A DNA stretch of 64,000 bases from Eupeodes corollae (GCF_945859685.1 NC_079149.1:64436991-64500990); one strand, 5' to 3'; shown: positions 43,791 to 55,545, counted from the first letter of the stretch. A program made the numbers and translations. The notes: generated by a model from the letters alone, not told the origin.

Positions 43791-44373
43791 ATATGAATGT
43801 ACATAGCTTATAATGTAAAATAAATCTGACTTTCGTCAAATGGCTCATTTATTGAAATAAGACACCACAATTGTCAACTTAATCAATAACAAATATGTAG
43901 TAATAATGAACAATTAGATGTGCATACAAATTTTATGGTTTGGTTATAGCATTATTTTTCGTGCCGTAAATTAGAGTTAATATTTTAGACCAGACTTAAT
44001 TTTTGTTTGCTCAGTTTTTAAGAACGGACAGAAATATTCTGTCCTTTTTTATCGTTCAATAATGAAGAGGTCTAGGAAGAACAACAAAGCAGTAACGGAG
44101 CAAGTGAAAGTATCTCAATGTAATGCATTCAAAACTTTCATAAAAATCGACTTTGAAGCTGTGGTGGTGTTGTTGGAAGCTATAGCATTTTGACATATTT
44201 ATGACTATAATTGAGCTGTTTTGTTATGTAAGTTATATTGATCTTTCGAATATCATTGCAACGAAGAATATAGACTACGTTTTTGAAGCAGGACACAAGG
44301 ACCAGATTATAATTCGACGTTATCGCTTACACTCAAACAGGGACGAAAGATTTTAGCCTACCCAATCGGTAGT
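43791..44373. other. Non-coding stretch with small palindrome
   Basis: GGACAGAAATATTCTGTCC at 44026-44044 is a perfect short inverted repeat followed by a T run. Nothing else is recognised. Confidence 0.4.
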
Positions 44374-44668
44374 ACCCGTGGCATGATGGTTCATGATGGT
44401 TAGTGCGTTAGACTGTCATGCCAGAGGTCTTGCGTCCCATCGCTGCCTATGCCATCTAAAGTTTTTTCACGGTTACTGCCTCTTGCAAGGAATTGATAAA
44501 TTCTCCAAGAGTAATTCTTGTCATGAAAAATGCTTTCTTAATTAGTCATTCAAATTGGGCTTAAAACTGTAGGTCCCCTCTATCCCTTAAAACTCTACTC
44601 ACACACGGGAAAGGTTGAGAGTTGTAAGTCACAAGGCCCTAGTTCTCAACGGACCGTTGCGCCATATA
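44374..44668 (+). mobile_element. SINE copy C, tRNA-like head
   Basis: The plus-strand SINE begins AGTACCCGTGGCATGATGG and contains a tandem repeat of CATGATGGTT within the A-box region (44384-44403). The B-box region is TTGCGTCCCATCGCTGCC, degenerate. The body includes TTGCAAGGAATTGATAAATT, ATTCTTGTCATGAAAAATGC and CTGTAGGTCCCCTCTATCCC. The 3' end is GGACCGTTGCGCCATA. No clear TSD was found. Confidence 0.78.
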
Positions 44669-47382
44669 TCCTACATATAAAAATCCTTAATGCTCGATTC
44701 ATAGGCGAAACAAATTGGTTATATTAAAAGCTAATTTGTAAGATGTATCTGCATTTGCAATTATGAAGTAAAGTAATGCGGGAAAGAGATATTTTATGAA
44801 TAGCACTAAAGACCATAAAAAAATGCACACCGTTTTTTGGGACTATACTGAAACAAAAATTGGTTGACCGAGGATAACGATCCATAGAGAATCATGTTCC
44901 TTTGTTATCGACTTAAGTGTTAAGTGATTCATTATTATTGTCATTTCCACTATTTTCTTAAACATCTGATTTATTGTCAAAATGTCTATCAGTTTCTCGA
45001 GCAATCTTATCTTGATCTTTCTTATTTAAAAGGACAGTTTAAACATATTCAATATCTACAAAAATGTGTATAAACCGCTCATGTACAGATATTCTTCTTT
45101 CAATATAAACTTTTATTATCTTTTTTAGCAATTAATTGGATTAAGAATATAAATGTAATGTATTTTTTTCAACCAAATTAAAAGAATTTACCTTTACCGA
45201 TCCCTGTGGCCTGTTTATGGAATTTCGAGCAAGTCGATGGATGTAAGGTAAAATATATCTTTATTCAATTAAATAATAAGCTATGAAAGCCGCTGTTGTA
45301 GTTTTTTTTTAAGGGGATTTATGGCTCAAAACGACCAAGGTGGAGAATCGGCTTTGCTACCAATTTAATGTCTTAAATCTTGACTTAATTGACTTAAAAA
45401 AATTAATAAAATACTAAAACTAACCTGGGGTGGAATGGGCTAAGGTTGACTATCATTTTTTGATAATCAAATTGACTATTATTTTTATTCCGTCTGTGTA
45501 AGATGATTCAACTCAATTTAATTCCAATGAACTATTTCAGATTCAAATTGTCATAATTTGTTGTTGCCTTGGTGAAATTTTAAATTGATTCTTATAAAAT
45601 ATCTGAATAAAAGTATCAAATTGGCTGATTTTGAATAAAATTCTTTCTTTTTTTTAATGTCGTATAAGCTCTGTCAAAGGAAAGTGTTTCTTTTTTTAAG
45701 AAACAAAGTGAGCTAAACAAAATTTCCAGTCGTTTGTATAAGAGTCTGGTAGCTCTATTCGGAATAAACATATTTGTTTAAAAATGACTATTGCCTTTGT
45801 TTGTGACAACTTTTTAGGTATCAATTTGACTATCACCTTGAGTAGATCAAATTCGATCATTTGAATTGCCATTTATAAACAATCACCTTAGAGGATCCCA
45901 CCCCTGTTAAATAAATAAATTAATATATTATATTAATAAAGTAAACTTTGAATGAAATCAATATACACGCATAGAAAAGCAATATTAAATAAAAATGTAT
46001 ATAGCAATCTGTGCGGTGCAATGTCAAAGTTTAGTTATATACAAATTTTGCAACAATATAAACTAAAAGTTATTATTATAGCTTCGATTTTGTTGTCATA
46101 AAACCAATTTTGAAGTTTGAAACCTTGTTGATTTTGAGCCATATACATATATCTATTATTTCTGTTAACACACCGCTAAAGATTTAAGAGAAGATAATTT
46201 TAAAAATGGACGATTCCGACGGTTATTTTCTTTGAAAGTATGAACTTAAGTACATTATGCAAATATCCATATGCAAATTTAGAAAAGAGAAGAGTGGAAT
46301 GGAAGCTGAAATATACATTATGTAGTTATGTACATATGCCGGCTAAGATAAACATGTTTGTTTATTATATTGATTATGAGACTTTATTCGAATCTACATT
46401 AATGAATATCTTCTGCATTTTGGTCTTTATTCGCTTCAAAAAATATGCACTTTATAATTTAGAAACCTTGTTATTGTCAGAATCCAAATTTGTTGAAAAA
46501 AACTGATGGATGTCAATTGTATTACCGCCGGCAGATGGATCTCTATCTGCAAGAAAGCTTAGACATAAAATGTTTTTCTTATTAATACTTCCATTGTTTT
46601 TAATTAGCATTGACTTGAATACTTAACTTAATCATTAAATACAATAACAAAAACACTTCTTTTTTCTTTATTCGCCGAATAAGTTATGAATATATTTATA
46701 TAAGATAAGATCATACAATCTTATTTGTGATTGATTACTAGATAAAGATAGATAAATAAATTAGGTACTTGTTTATAAATGCTTAAACAGCTTTTCTTAT
46801 TTAGCTTAATAATACGGACATGACAATTCTGCCGTCTGTCGAATATGACATTTTGAAATAAGTTAATAACATGACTAAAATAATTTTAAAGATTAATAAT
46901 TTGTTTAAAAACATTACAGCTTTGATGTTTTTTATTTTTAAAAAACGTTAGGTATGAAAATAAATGAAATAGATATTTATTTATAAGAATAACTATATTA
47001 TTTAACTTCTGATGAATAGCTGCTGTTAAAATAGCTTTCTACAGATTCAAATATTTAATCTGGAAACCTATGTATATATAGGTTCTCTAATTAAGTGTTG
47101 GTCGAATGTTTTATCAACGTATTCAATTAAGACCGTGCAAAAGTGGTCGCTTTCAAGAACTACCTTTGGATAGCTTTAAAATCATCAAAAAAACTGACTT
47201 CAAAAGCATGTGTTCCATAACACATACAAGTATTGACTGTTACATTAAAAACCTGATATATTACGAAGCAAGATCAATTTTGGGATATACGAAAAATGTT
47301 GGTCGCATTTTGTTTGTTTGCTAAATTAGCTTCTGTCCTTCTGCCTATTACGTGTTTTTAAAATTTAAGATTTTAAGATAAC
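44669..47382. other. Non-coding stretch
   Basis: About 2.7 kb of AT-rich DNA with no recognised gene. The frame at 46240-46506 (88 codons) is AT-driven and lacks a domain. Confidence 0.45.
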
Positions 47383-47394
47383 AAAACTCCCATA

Positions 47395-47676
47395 GTATAG
47401 TACCCGTGGCATGTAGTTAGTGCGTTGGACTGTCATGTCAGGGTCTTGGGTTTGATCTCTGCCCGTGCCATCTAAAGTTTTTTTTACGGGTACTGCCTCT
47501 TACAAGGAATTGACAAATTCCCCAAGAGTAATTCTTCTCTGCATAAAACTGTAGGTCCCCTTCATCCCTGAAAACATTACTCGCACACAGGAATGGTTAT
47601 GGTTGAGAGTTGTAAGTCATTAGGACTTAGCCCTAGCACAACGGACTGTTACGACACCTAGTTTATTTTTTTATTT
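47395..47676 (+). mobile_element. SINE copy D with 12-bp TSD
   Basis: The clearest SINE copy, 282 bp. It is flanked by AAAACTCCCATA at 47383-47394 and 47677-47688 (perfect 12-bp TSD). The head is TAGTACCCGTGGCATGTAGT (A-box region) and the B-box region is GGGTTTGATCTCTGCC (about 47448). The body contains ACAAGGAATTGACAAATTCC and CTGTAGGTCCCCTTCATCCC. The 3' end GGACTGTTACGACACC is followed by a T/A-rich tail (TTTATTTTTTTATTT). The layout matches a tRNA-derived SINE transcribed by RNA polymerase III and mobilised by a LINE. The partner LINE is unknown. Confidence 0.87.
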
Positions 47677-47739
47677 AAAACTCCCATATTTTAATTCTCG
47701 TACCACTTATCCAGCTGTTTACTGTGGAGCCTCCACGGT

Positions 47740-48025
47740 TCTTCAAGTAGCCTTCATCTTTGTCGACTTTTGAAAATCATGATCTTTGTTTTAATAACGT
47801 TTATTTGAGTATTCAAAGTATCGTAGTGTGTGTAGCATTTTTGTTTGCAGTGAAGGCAACAAGATTTTCTGGTAGAAATACTTAATCGTTAGCATACAGT
47901 AAAACCTTTATTTGATTATCACCAGGAGAAATATCAAAAACACCATCAATGAACAGGGTGAATAAATAAAGGCTTATGAAAAAAGATTTAGCTTGTAATT
48001 GTATACAAATATGCACTGAAGGAAA
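47740..48025 (-). pseudogene. Non-LTR RT catalytic-core fragment
   Basis: The minus-strand translation contains LYLFTLFIDGVFDISPG followed by IKVLLYANDxVFLPENL, equivalent to the motif B-C region LLFxLFIDDL...YADDLVLLA. The catalytic YADD has become YAND. A diverged LKQRS...FSKVDKDEG tail continues to about 47745. It resembles the 51 kb element (IRIKVLLHADDLVILADN). It is a small, dead fragment. Confidence 0.65.
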
Positions 48026-48315
48026 GTTAAACGTAATAAATAATAAAAAAAAGTGCACATACGCCACAGATTACCTCAATTTTATCAAGTTCTTTGATCT
48101 TTATAGAAATAAAGACATTGATGGTTACTTCAAGTTACTTTAAGCATATTGTGGTGTGGAGTGTGAAAATAAAACTGTCTGCCAGCTGTGTTACCATACT
48201 GAGTTTTGAGAGGCAAAGCTTGGATGTTCAACAGACAAACATCGCACTCTCTCACGTCACAGGGCAGTTTTAACTAAAATACTTTTCACATCTCGGACAC
48301 AGAAAATCAATGCGC
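48026..48315. other. Spacer
   Basis: It contains AAAAGTGCACATACGCCACA at 48049-48068, related to 35291 and 37265. No gene is recognised. Confidence 0.4.
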
Positions 48316-49171
48316 CAGCGATGCCACTTTTTTTAGCAGTAAATCTACTGCACATTTCGCAAAATCTAAATCTACTGCCACTAAATTCAATCTACTGCAC
48401 TTTTCTTCGTTGGTCAGCTGTCCAAAAACATATGTACAAAAAACCGCTGTAAAAAACATCCGAACGAAGACAACTCATTGTGAACTTGATATGATATATG
48501 AAATTAGTTCGACGTGTTTATTCATTAAACAAATCTCTGCTTCTGTTTCTAATATATTTCTGAGAACTATTTCTCATCCTTTGGAATAGCATTTCAATAA
48601 TAAATAATGTAGTCATATACCCTGAACTTATGATCTAATAAAATTAAAAATGATGTTTTACATCCTTAAGTAGAAATTCGTTACCAAACCACAATGTTTT
48701 GATTTTAATGATACAAAACTTAAACTGCTGAAATATATATATATAATTTGTAATTTTTAAGAATCCTTGCCCTATACCGATTGCTGCGAGGGGCTAATAT
48801 TTTTAATTTTAAGTCAAGTTAAAATTAAATAACGAAACAAGCATAAGGTAAACACTCTAGCAAATGTTTATTTTTTGTAAAGAAATGGATAATGTCAGTA
48901 AATGTCAGACTGTCCTGATGTTTTAGAGAATTTATAAAATTTTACTTTTACTGATAGAAAATCTTGTGAAAAAAATGTTTAAATATTTAGTAAATATTCC
49001 AAGATTAGGTTTTAATACCTATCCGTTTAAAAATTCCTATATACATAATGTAGTTTTAAACTTATTATTTGTATATTTTTTGTTCGATAAAAATGTACTG
49101 CGGAAAGATCCAATCTACTGCTTTTTTGCAATAATCTACTGCGCCCTTCTTTTCTTGAAGTGGCAACGCCG
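48316..49171. mobile_element. Possible non-autonomous element with AATCTACTGC repeats
   Basis: The ends are short inverted repeats, CAGCGATGCCACT and (reversed) CGGCGTTGCCACT. AATCTACTGC occurs five times: 48342, 48369 and 48389 near the left end, and 49112 and 49133 near the right, all in the same orientation. No transposase is seen in about 850 bp, and no matching TSD was found. It may be a DNA-transposon derivative of unknown superfamily. Confidence 0.45.
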
Positions 49172-49586
49172 ACCCAAACATGAATTTAGCATCATTTCTT
49201 GATCAAAAATCGACAGTTTGAGCTGGCCGGCGGCGCGGCAGTGGCTTTTGTTTCAAAACCATCATTGGAACATTTATCTTCTGCGAAGGCGAAACAGTAT
49301 ACATCTGAATTCGTATCAGTAAATATGAGCTCATGTTTTTTACTGAGGATGGTGATGCTGATTTCAACAAGATGATGCACCTTTGTCACACTGCAAATTC
49401 ATTAATAGTTCTGTTGTTACAACGAACACTTGCATATAGAGTTAAAAATTGACTTCTAAAATCTTTCCTAACTGCCAACTAATAAAAGCAATATGAGACA
49501 TTTTCTTTGGTCTAAAAAGACGGCTTAAGAACTGTTGTTGTACCCAAAACAAAACTTGTTCAATTAAATCATTCAAACAATTTCAG
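49172..49586. other. Non-coding stretch with a small GC island
   Basis: GAGCTGGCCGGCGGCGCGGC near 49221-49240 is strikingly GC-rich for this window. The minus-strand frame at 49192-49389 (65 codons) includes it but has no recognisable domain. Confidence 0.35.
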
Positions 49587-49633
49587 CGTCAGGCTTCGCA
49601 CGTCCAGCTCCAGTCCCGAAAACATACCACTAG
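49587..49633 (+). CDS. Candidate micro-exon, 47 nt
   Basis: A 47-base GC-richer segment has a good acceptor before it (TTCAAACAATTTCAG) and a donor after it (CACTAG|GTGAGA). Two plus-strand frames are open; one reads VRLRTSSSSPENIPL. I do not recognise the protein. It could belong to the same host gene as the 42.2 kb candidate. It could also be chance, since short splice-like segments are common. Confidence 0.22.
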
Positions 49634-50840
49634 GTGAGAAAAACTGAACTAAACGTTAAAGATAAATGAATGCAGATGTTTTTTTTATTGAATAAAGTAT
49701 TTAACCATATACGATAACTTGTGCAAAACTGGAAATTTACATTGCTTATAAATAATTTTGTCAATTTCTACAAAATAAGTGTTAACTTGAACTTTTTTTT
49801 AAATACAACGTACATTATACTACGCGTGCGCACTTTTTTTCTATACTATACTATACTATAATTGAACTTGGACCACTTTTTGTAACGCTTCTGTACTAAT
49901 CAAATTACACCCTTGTTTTCATAGCTTCTTATCACCATGTGAAATTGCAATTCGCAACTACAATATAATTTTAACATTTAACAAAGCCCGGTAGATGTTC
50001 ATGTAGTGATGGACTTCTATAGTTAGGTCCACAAAAAATGCATGCAAATTGTATTTCTTATGTTTTTTTTCAAGAAAGGGAGAAATTCTACGGAATAATT
50101 CATTGGAACGAATTTTTCTAACGCTCAAAAAGTTGAACACAGTCTTCTTGCAATAGTGTTTAAAGTTGCAAGAAATATTTAAACACTATAAGAATTCTAT
50201 CATACCTATAGTTTCAATTCAACTTTTTTGCTTATAGCTTTGCTTTGTTTAAAATTATCCTATAGTGATCAAAGTAAAGTAGGTACACATGTATTAGATG
50301 GTATCGGCAATTTATTTGCGGAGGTTATGCATTTTCTGGTATCCTACTATGTTTTCTATGATTGTATCGTATATTTTTACCAAATTTTATCAAAATTGAT
50401 TAAGTCGTGAGGGCTTTACAACGATCCATAGTTACTTTTAAAGACCTTTTTTTATAATATTATTTTAAGATATTCATGAACCTTTAAGGCCTTACATAAT
50501 TTATCTTAAATTTGTTAAGTGTCAACGCAAATGCCAATGGCAGAAATATATATAGAATGATTTCAATGATTCAAACTTTAAAAAAACATAGGGTAGGATT
50601 TCAGGGGAGATACTATTGCACAAGGAATAAACAGAGTTGATGTGCATTACACATTATTGGTGATCATAAATTAAGCTCAATGGTAAACTTATTGGCATTC
50701 CAATTGTACATGTATTTTTTTTTTTGAATTTTGCCAAAAACTTGGGCACGTGTCCTGTCCAAATATTAAGTTATAATCAAGTTCATGAAGAAATTTGTCC
50801 CCCATCTGATCAGGCTGTAATTTAAAAAGGCCTTAATCCG
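49634..50840. other. Non-coding stretch with CTATA microsatellite
   Basis: (CTATA)4 lies at about 49841-49860. Nothing else is recognised, although RT-like decayed sequence may begin before 50840. Confidence 0.45.
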
Positions 50841-51080
50841 TTCATAAATTGAATAAATAACGCATATTTGGGAAGGTGCCCTTAAAACAAGTTAAGGTCT
50901 TTTAAATTTAATCCAAAAAAGAGCGTTGTTAGCAAAAGAATTATAACCGAAAACTTTACATCGCTCGAACAAAACAATACTTTATACCTTTCGTTGTTTC
51001 ACCGATATTTTTACAAACAATGTTCTGTATAATTAGCCTGTTGCATAGCCGCAAACAATTCAGCTTTTATACTCGAATCT

Positions 51081-52950
51081 GTGGTGGAAACAATCTTATG
51101 TCTTCAAGTGTATTACAAAGGTATTTTAATATTAAATTTCATTAGATAAGTATTTGCTAGAATCCTATACAGAAGACTTATCAATTGGGTAGAATCAAAC
51201 AATCGCTTAAGTATGTTTCAAGATGGTTTTTGTGAGGGCTTTCCAACGCTTGACCATATTTTACCTTTATCGAGAATTGCTAACAAATTTATCCAAAAGA
51301 AAAAGAAGATGTATGCTTGCTTTATCGACTTAAAAGCTGCATTTGAAACCGTCAACCGACAAGCTCTCATTTACAATATGGCCTCACTTGGTATATCTAC
51401 AAAATTTCTAAATACCTATGAAAAATTTGTATGTAAAACTTATTATACAGTTTGGGATGGAGCCGAGGTTTCAAACGACTGCAGGTGTTCCTCAATCTTG
51501 TTTTCCCTCTACAATGATGATATTTCAGATAATTTACCCGGTGGAGTTTGTTTTTTCTGATATTCGTATCAAAGTACTTCTTCACGCGGATGACTTGGTT
51601 ATACTAGCGGATAACCCATCTTTTCTCCAGCTACAAATCAATAGGGTCCAAACGTACTGCAATATCTGGGACCTTAAAATAAACTCAGAGAAAACGAAAG
51701 ATTATGATATTTGAGGCACGGAGTTGTATAAGGTTAAGAGAAGAAAGGTGGTTCCTTAACAACCAACCTATTGAAATCGTACAGGAATTCAAATATCTAG
51801 GAGTGCTACCGTTAGCAGACATCAACATTTTCAGCGTAAGAGTATAAAGAAGCTTAAGTAGTTCTCAACATAATGTGGTCACCTTTATTCTCAAACAAAA
51901 ACATAGACTTAGGATCTAAATACCTAGTGTTCCAAGCAACTATTAACACTTGCTTGTCTTACGGTATTCAAGTTTTTGGTTACACCTATTTTGAAGAATT
52001 TGAGTTGATACAACGCCTCTTTTTCAGAAGATTATTTCGGTTACCTAATTCGACACCAACCTATGTAATTCATGCTGAGTCATTGCGCCGATTTATATTA
52101 CAAATTTGAAACTATGCAGATTTTATGACAAGATTAATGAGTAAACCAAGTTCGAATCTTCACACATCTATCATGAAAGTTCTTTTGCGAACAGAAGCAT
52201 CTACATTTAAGGAATGGACTCAACTTGCCCGATTGCATAATCTTTCTCTTGAACTGAGTGGGTTTAAAATAGATCATCATCGTTAACAAGATTAATAAAT
52301 AGAAATCTAAGCCACTCTTTAAATACTAATGCGACAAATTATTTCAATAATAGACTTTCTGCGAGGGTTGAAATATTGAACTTCAATTATATTCCGCATC
52401 GGTCAGATGTACCTCTCATTTACAGTAGTTGTAACAGAAATGAGCGTGACGATATTTACAATTTCATAGCTATTTGTTCGATACTACAAGAAATTCAAAG
52501 GCTCTATTTTCAACATAGTGTCCTCTCTAGAAAACAAATGTTTGGTGTAATGGACGGATCCGTTGGGTGGACAAATCTCTTCATTTTCTTTGAACATGCT
52601 TTAAATTATCGAAGAAGCTTTTCAACCTTTTAATTTTTTTTTTAATTCTGTTTTCCTAAAAATATTAATTTACAAATTTCTAAAATAATTTACAAATTGC
52701 AAAAATCAATAGTTATCAAAAGATCGTTTAATTTTTTCTGTTTAAGCGAATGTAAAACAACAAATTATATTTTTTTTGTATAGCAAGAAATCTAATGAAA
52801 ACCTACCATCTATTTATTTTATTATTTTATTAAAGCAAATGTTTTTTTCTGGCACACGGAATCTTGCCATGTTCATATATTATTTTGATTTTAAAATTGT
52901 AAACAAATTTTTAATGAAATAAAGGAATAAAAATAATAATAATAATAATA
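51081..52950 (+). mobile_element. 5'-truncated non-LTR retrotransposon with TAA tail
   Basis: Flanked by ATACTCGAATCT at 51069-51080 and 52951-52962 (perfect 12-bp TSD). The 3' end is a (TAA)n run at 52929-52950, a tail type known for I-clade elements. The 5' end is truncated within the RT domain. It is inserted in the older RT element at 50841-53190. No poly-A is present. Confidence 0.88.
51140..52632 (+). pseudogene. Non-LTR RT relic (51 kb)
   Basis: Blocks in order: an ARILYRRLINW lead, FCEGFPTLDHILPLSRIANK (about 51235), motif A YACFIDLKAAFETVNRQ (51310), a damaged motif B (GVPQSC, about 51484), and the catalytic IKVLLHADDLVILADNP (51567; Tyr of YADD replaced by His, aspartates kept). 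Then WDLKINSEKTK, FKYLGVL (about 51795), TINTCLSYGIQVFGYTYFE (51945) and LIQRLFFRRLFRLPNSTPTY (52005). A C-terminal Arg/aromatic tail ends SLNYRRSF-like near 52620. Frameshifts at about 51480, 51545, 51700 and 52110 inactivate it. Confidence 0.87.
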
Positions 52951-53190
52951 ATACTCGAATCTTTAGGAATGCTAATCAGATTACCTTTGAGCTCAATTTC
53001 GGACGTATGCTGTCAAGTACCTATATAAAGCTTTTCTTTACCGCACATCGAAAATGTAGAATGCTTCACCCAACTTTATTCCCTCTAATTTTTCCGACTT
53101 ATGAGGCTATAAGGTTTAACCTAATCTTTAACCGTCGATACATAAAATTATTTTTTGAACTTTTACTTTTTCGTAAAATAGTATTGTAAA

Positions 53191-53995
53191 AGCACACAAC
53201 GGAAATACTTTAATATTGTAGAAGAAATTATCAATCAAACCGAATCAGCAAAGTGGTCATGAATGAATTTTGCATATTTATTTGTAATCTTTTTATATCA
53301 GATATACAAACAAGTTAACTAGAGATGCGTGATTCATTTTAAATTATGTATTTATAATTGTTAAAGCAGCTAATGTAGTTTGAGCTATAGTTGCATAGAT
53401 ATATTGTTTTTTTTTTCTAACAACATTTTAAAATAATAGTTATGCTTATAAATAAAGGCATGGCAAATGTGTTATCTACCTGAGAGAACATTCCTCATTA
53501 AAAAAATAGAGTAAAACAAATATAAATATTAAAGGTAAATACAAGAATAAATTAGTTTGATTAAAAATAAATATAAAATATAAGAAAATATTATTAAATG
53601 AAACATTAAAACAATGACAAGCTTACATTTTTGGAAAAAGTTGCTTTTAAAACAAGTTTGGCATGATTCGTATAAAAATGTGATCAATTTTTTTACAATT
53701 TTGGAGTCATTTAAATCACTTTGATAATAAATTACAACTGCAAGTTAAGATTGCATTATTATACCAATAAAAGTTTATAAACAAAAATTTGAATAAGACC
53801 TATACTCCAGATTTACATAAAACAGTTTCTATAATTTAGAGCTATAGCTATATACTGGACACTTTAATGGACAGTGAAGGGATAAAGTTTACATTTCTTG
53901 AACTTTTGTTTGTTAAGAACATTGGTGCAAAATTTTAAAGAAGCTATTGTTAAGGGTTTGGAAAAATTAACAAACCGTATGATATTATTATTCTA
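53191..53995. other. AT-rich non-coding stretch
   Basis: Nothing is recognised. Confidence 0.45.
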
Positions 53996-55545
53996 CTATA
54001 TTATAATATAGGTTGGCGGAACAATGATCCGCAAAATTAATTTTACCACCGACAGCAAAAACAGTGCTGTCACCCAGTAGCTCAGTTTGGAGGTGGGTTT
54101 CGAAAAAGCTATAGATTTTATTAATCGAACTCGATTTTTCCAAAAAAAATTGTACAATTTAAATTGATACAAAGAAAAAAAAAGTAAAAGAGAACAATTG
54201 GTTGAGTAACAAAGGACACAAAGAAAGGTCGCCTTAGGAAAGTACCCGAAGAACAAAGGAACAAATGTCGCGGGTCCCACAATCTCGGTAGACAAAGGAA
54301 CCGACCGAAAGTCTATCGGGTTAAATTTTGGCTCTTTATAGCCAACCACAAATTTCCAGAAAATACGAATGCACAAAACTCACTCGAAAGAAAAAAATAT
54401 ACTTAGCTTCTTTTGTTTGTCAAATCGATCCTGCCTCTTCCTTCTTAACAACGCCTTCCTCACCAATTTTTGTTTGGTTTTTCCCAATTTTAATTTAGTT
54501 CAAAGCAAAACTAACATGATTTTTCTTTTTTTTACTTTTCAAAAATTTGTCACTATTTTTTTCATTTCGACCTCGCTCTTCTTAGCTTCTCTAAAAAGTG
54601 CCATATTCATGGTAAACTTCCCTCATCCAAAAGGCCACGAAAAGTATGCCATCCTACTCTGACCTTTTGTTATGATCTGGTTTTCTCTTTCGGTCTAACT
54701 GCGACACCCGGCTTTTTCTCTGGGGTGCATGCCGATTTCAAAAACGAGTCAAACCTTTGTGGTCTCTTTCACATTGGTGATTTGAATACCAACCTTGGCT
54801 TAATGGACGAGTTCTGTTCTTATCCGTCGAATCCAATTGGTATAGAAAGTAAACGAAACATTTTTGAGCGTTCGCAAATAAAATCCCCCAGACCAAACCG
54901 GCCTAGTTTAATAACTTGAGGAAAGCGTTCTGGTAATTAGGAACCTTGGCATTTTGCAACCAAGATTGAGAGGCGAACCCGATAGTTAGAGATTTAGACT
55001 GTAAACCTTTTGACTTCCGCGCAGACAATTTTAGGGGAAGGGAAAAACACATCGCAAGGAGACCTTACTTAATATTCCGACACTTAAGGCTGGGCATTAA
55101 GCCATACTAATTTTAGGATGGTGTGCAAATTATAGAAAGGATGCACACTATCGTTTTCTCCTTGTGTGGACCACCTCTCACATACTCAATTAGGCCGTCT
55201 TCGTGACTCATCCGTCACACAATTGTGTATTTTGTAACCGCTAGTCCGAATTTTTAAAGTAAATGAAAATTTGGCCCCTTTGTCCCACAACCGCTTTACA
55301 ACTGAAACCTATTTTGTTTGCTTTTTCAAAATACAATAAGAGCAGGGCACTGACTGATGGAAAGCAGGATTCTACTGAACTCTTAAAATATTTTGGATCC
55401 GCAACGACGAAAGGAAGGTTAAAAAGGAAATAGGCTAATGAAACTGGTTGTGGTAAATTTTACCGCAACAAGGGTTTATAACATTTTTCCAAACCTTTCT
55501 TTTCGCTTTGCTCAATAGTAAGTAACGAATTCTCTTTTATTAAAA
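53996..55545. other. Unrecognised segment with strand-biased composition
   Basis: A purine-rich stretch (54160-54300) is followed by a pyrimidine-rich stretch (54400-54700) and a less AT-rich stretch (54700-55480). TTGGCTCTTTATAGCCAA near 54327 is a small palindrome. Frames at 53996-54376 (minus, 126 codons), 54369-54662 and 54725-54919 overlap or abut but show no known domain. It may be an old LTR element or 5' leader, but no primer-binding site or paired LTR was found. Confidence 0.3.

Larger units (their letters stand above)
50841..53190 (+). mobile_element. Older RT element, split by a younger retrotransposon
   Basis: The left part (50841-51068) translates to HIWEGALKTS, LLNLIQKRALLAKELI and LSLFHRYFYKQCS. 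The right part (52963-53190) translates to GRMLSSTYIKLFF...CRMLHPTLFPLIFPTYEAIR. Together these match the thumb and C-terminal end of CR1/Jockey-like RT proteins (HIWGG...LDRIQKRAL...LSLFYRYF, then a W/HxSLP.xxFP.xYxLQRF-like end). The interruption is a 1.87-kb element with its own TSD. The host element is heavily mutated. Confidence 0.75.

Noticed and set aside
44026..44060. Hairpin plus T run as a terminator
   Set aside because: This is eukaryotic-type DNA without a neighbouring Pol III or bacterial gene; the hairpin is short.
46240..46506. 88-codon frame
   Set aside because: No recognisable domain, no splice or promoter context, composition like the background.
47395..47480. A functional tRNA gene
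   Set aside because: A- and B-box-like elements are present, but there is no full cloverleaf or anticodon arm evident, and the sequence is part of a dispersed repeat with TSDs.
54320..54350. LTR retrotransposon boundary
   Set aside because: A small palindrome alone is not enough; no paired LTR, primer-binding site or polypurine tract was found.
53996..54376. 126-codon minus-strand frame, hydrophobic
   Set aside because: The hydrophobic Phe/Leu-rich composition follows from the antisense of a purine-rich tract, and no domain or start context supports a gene.
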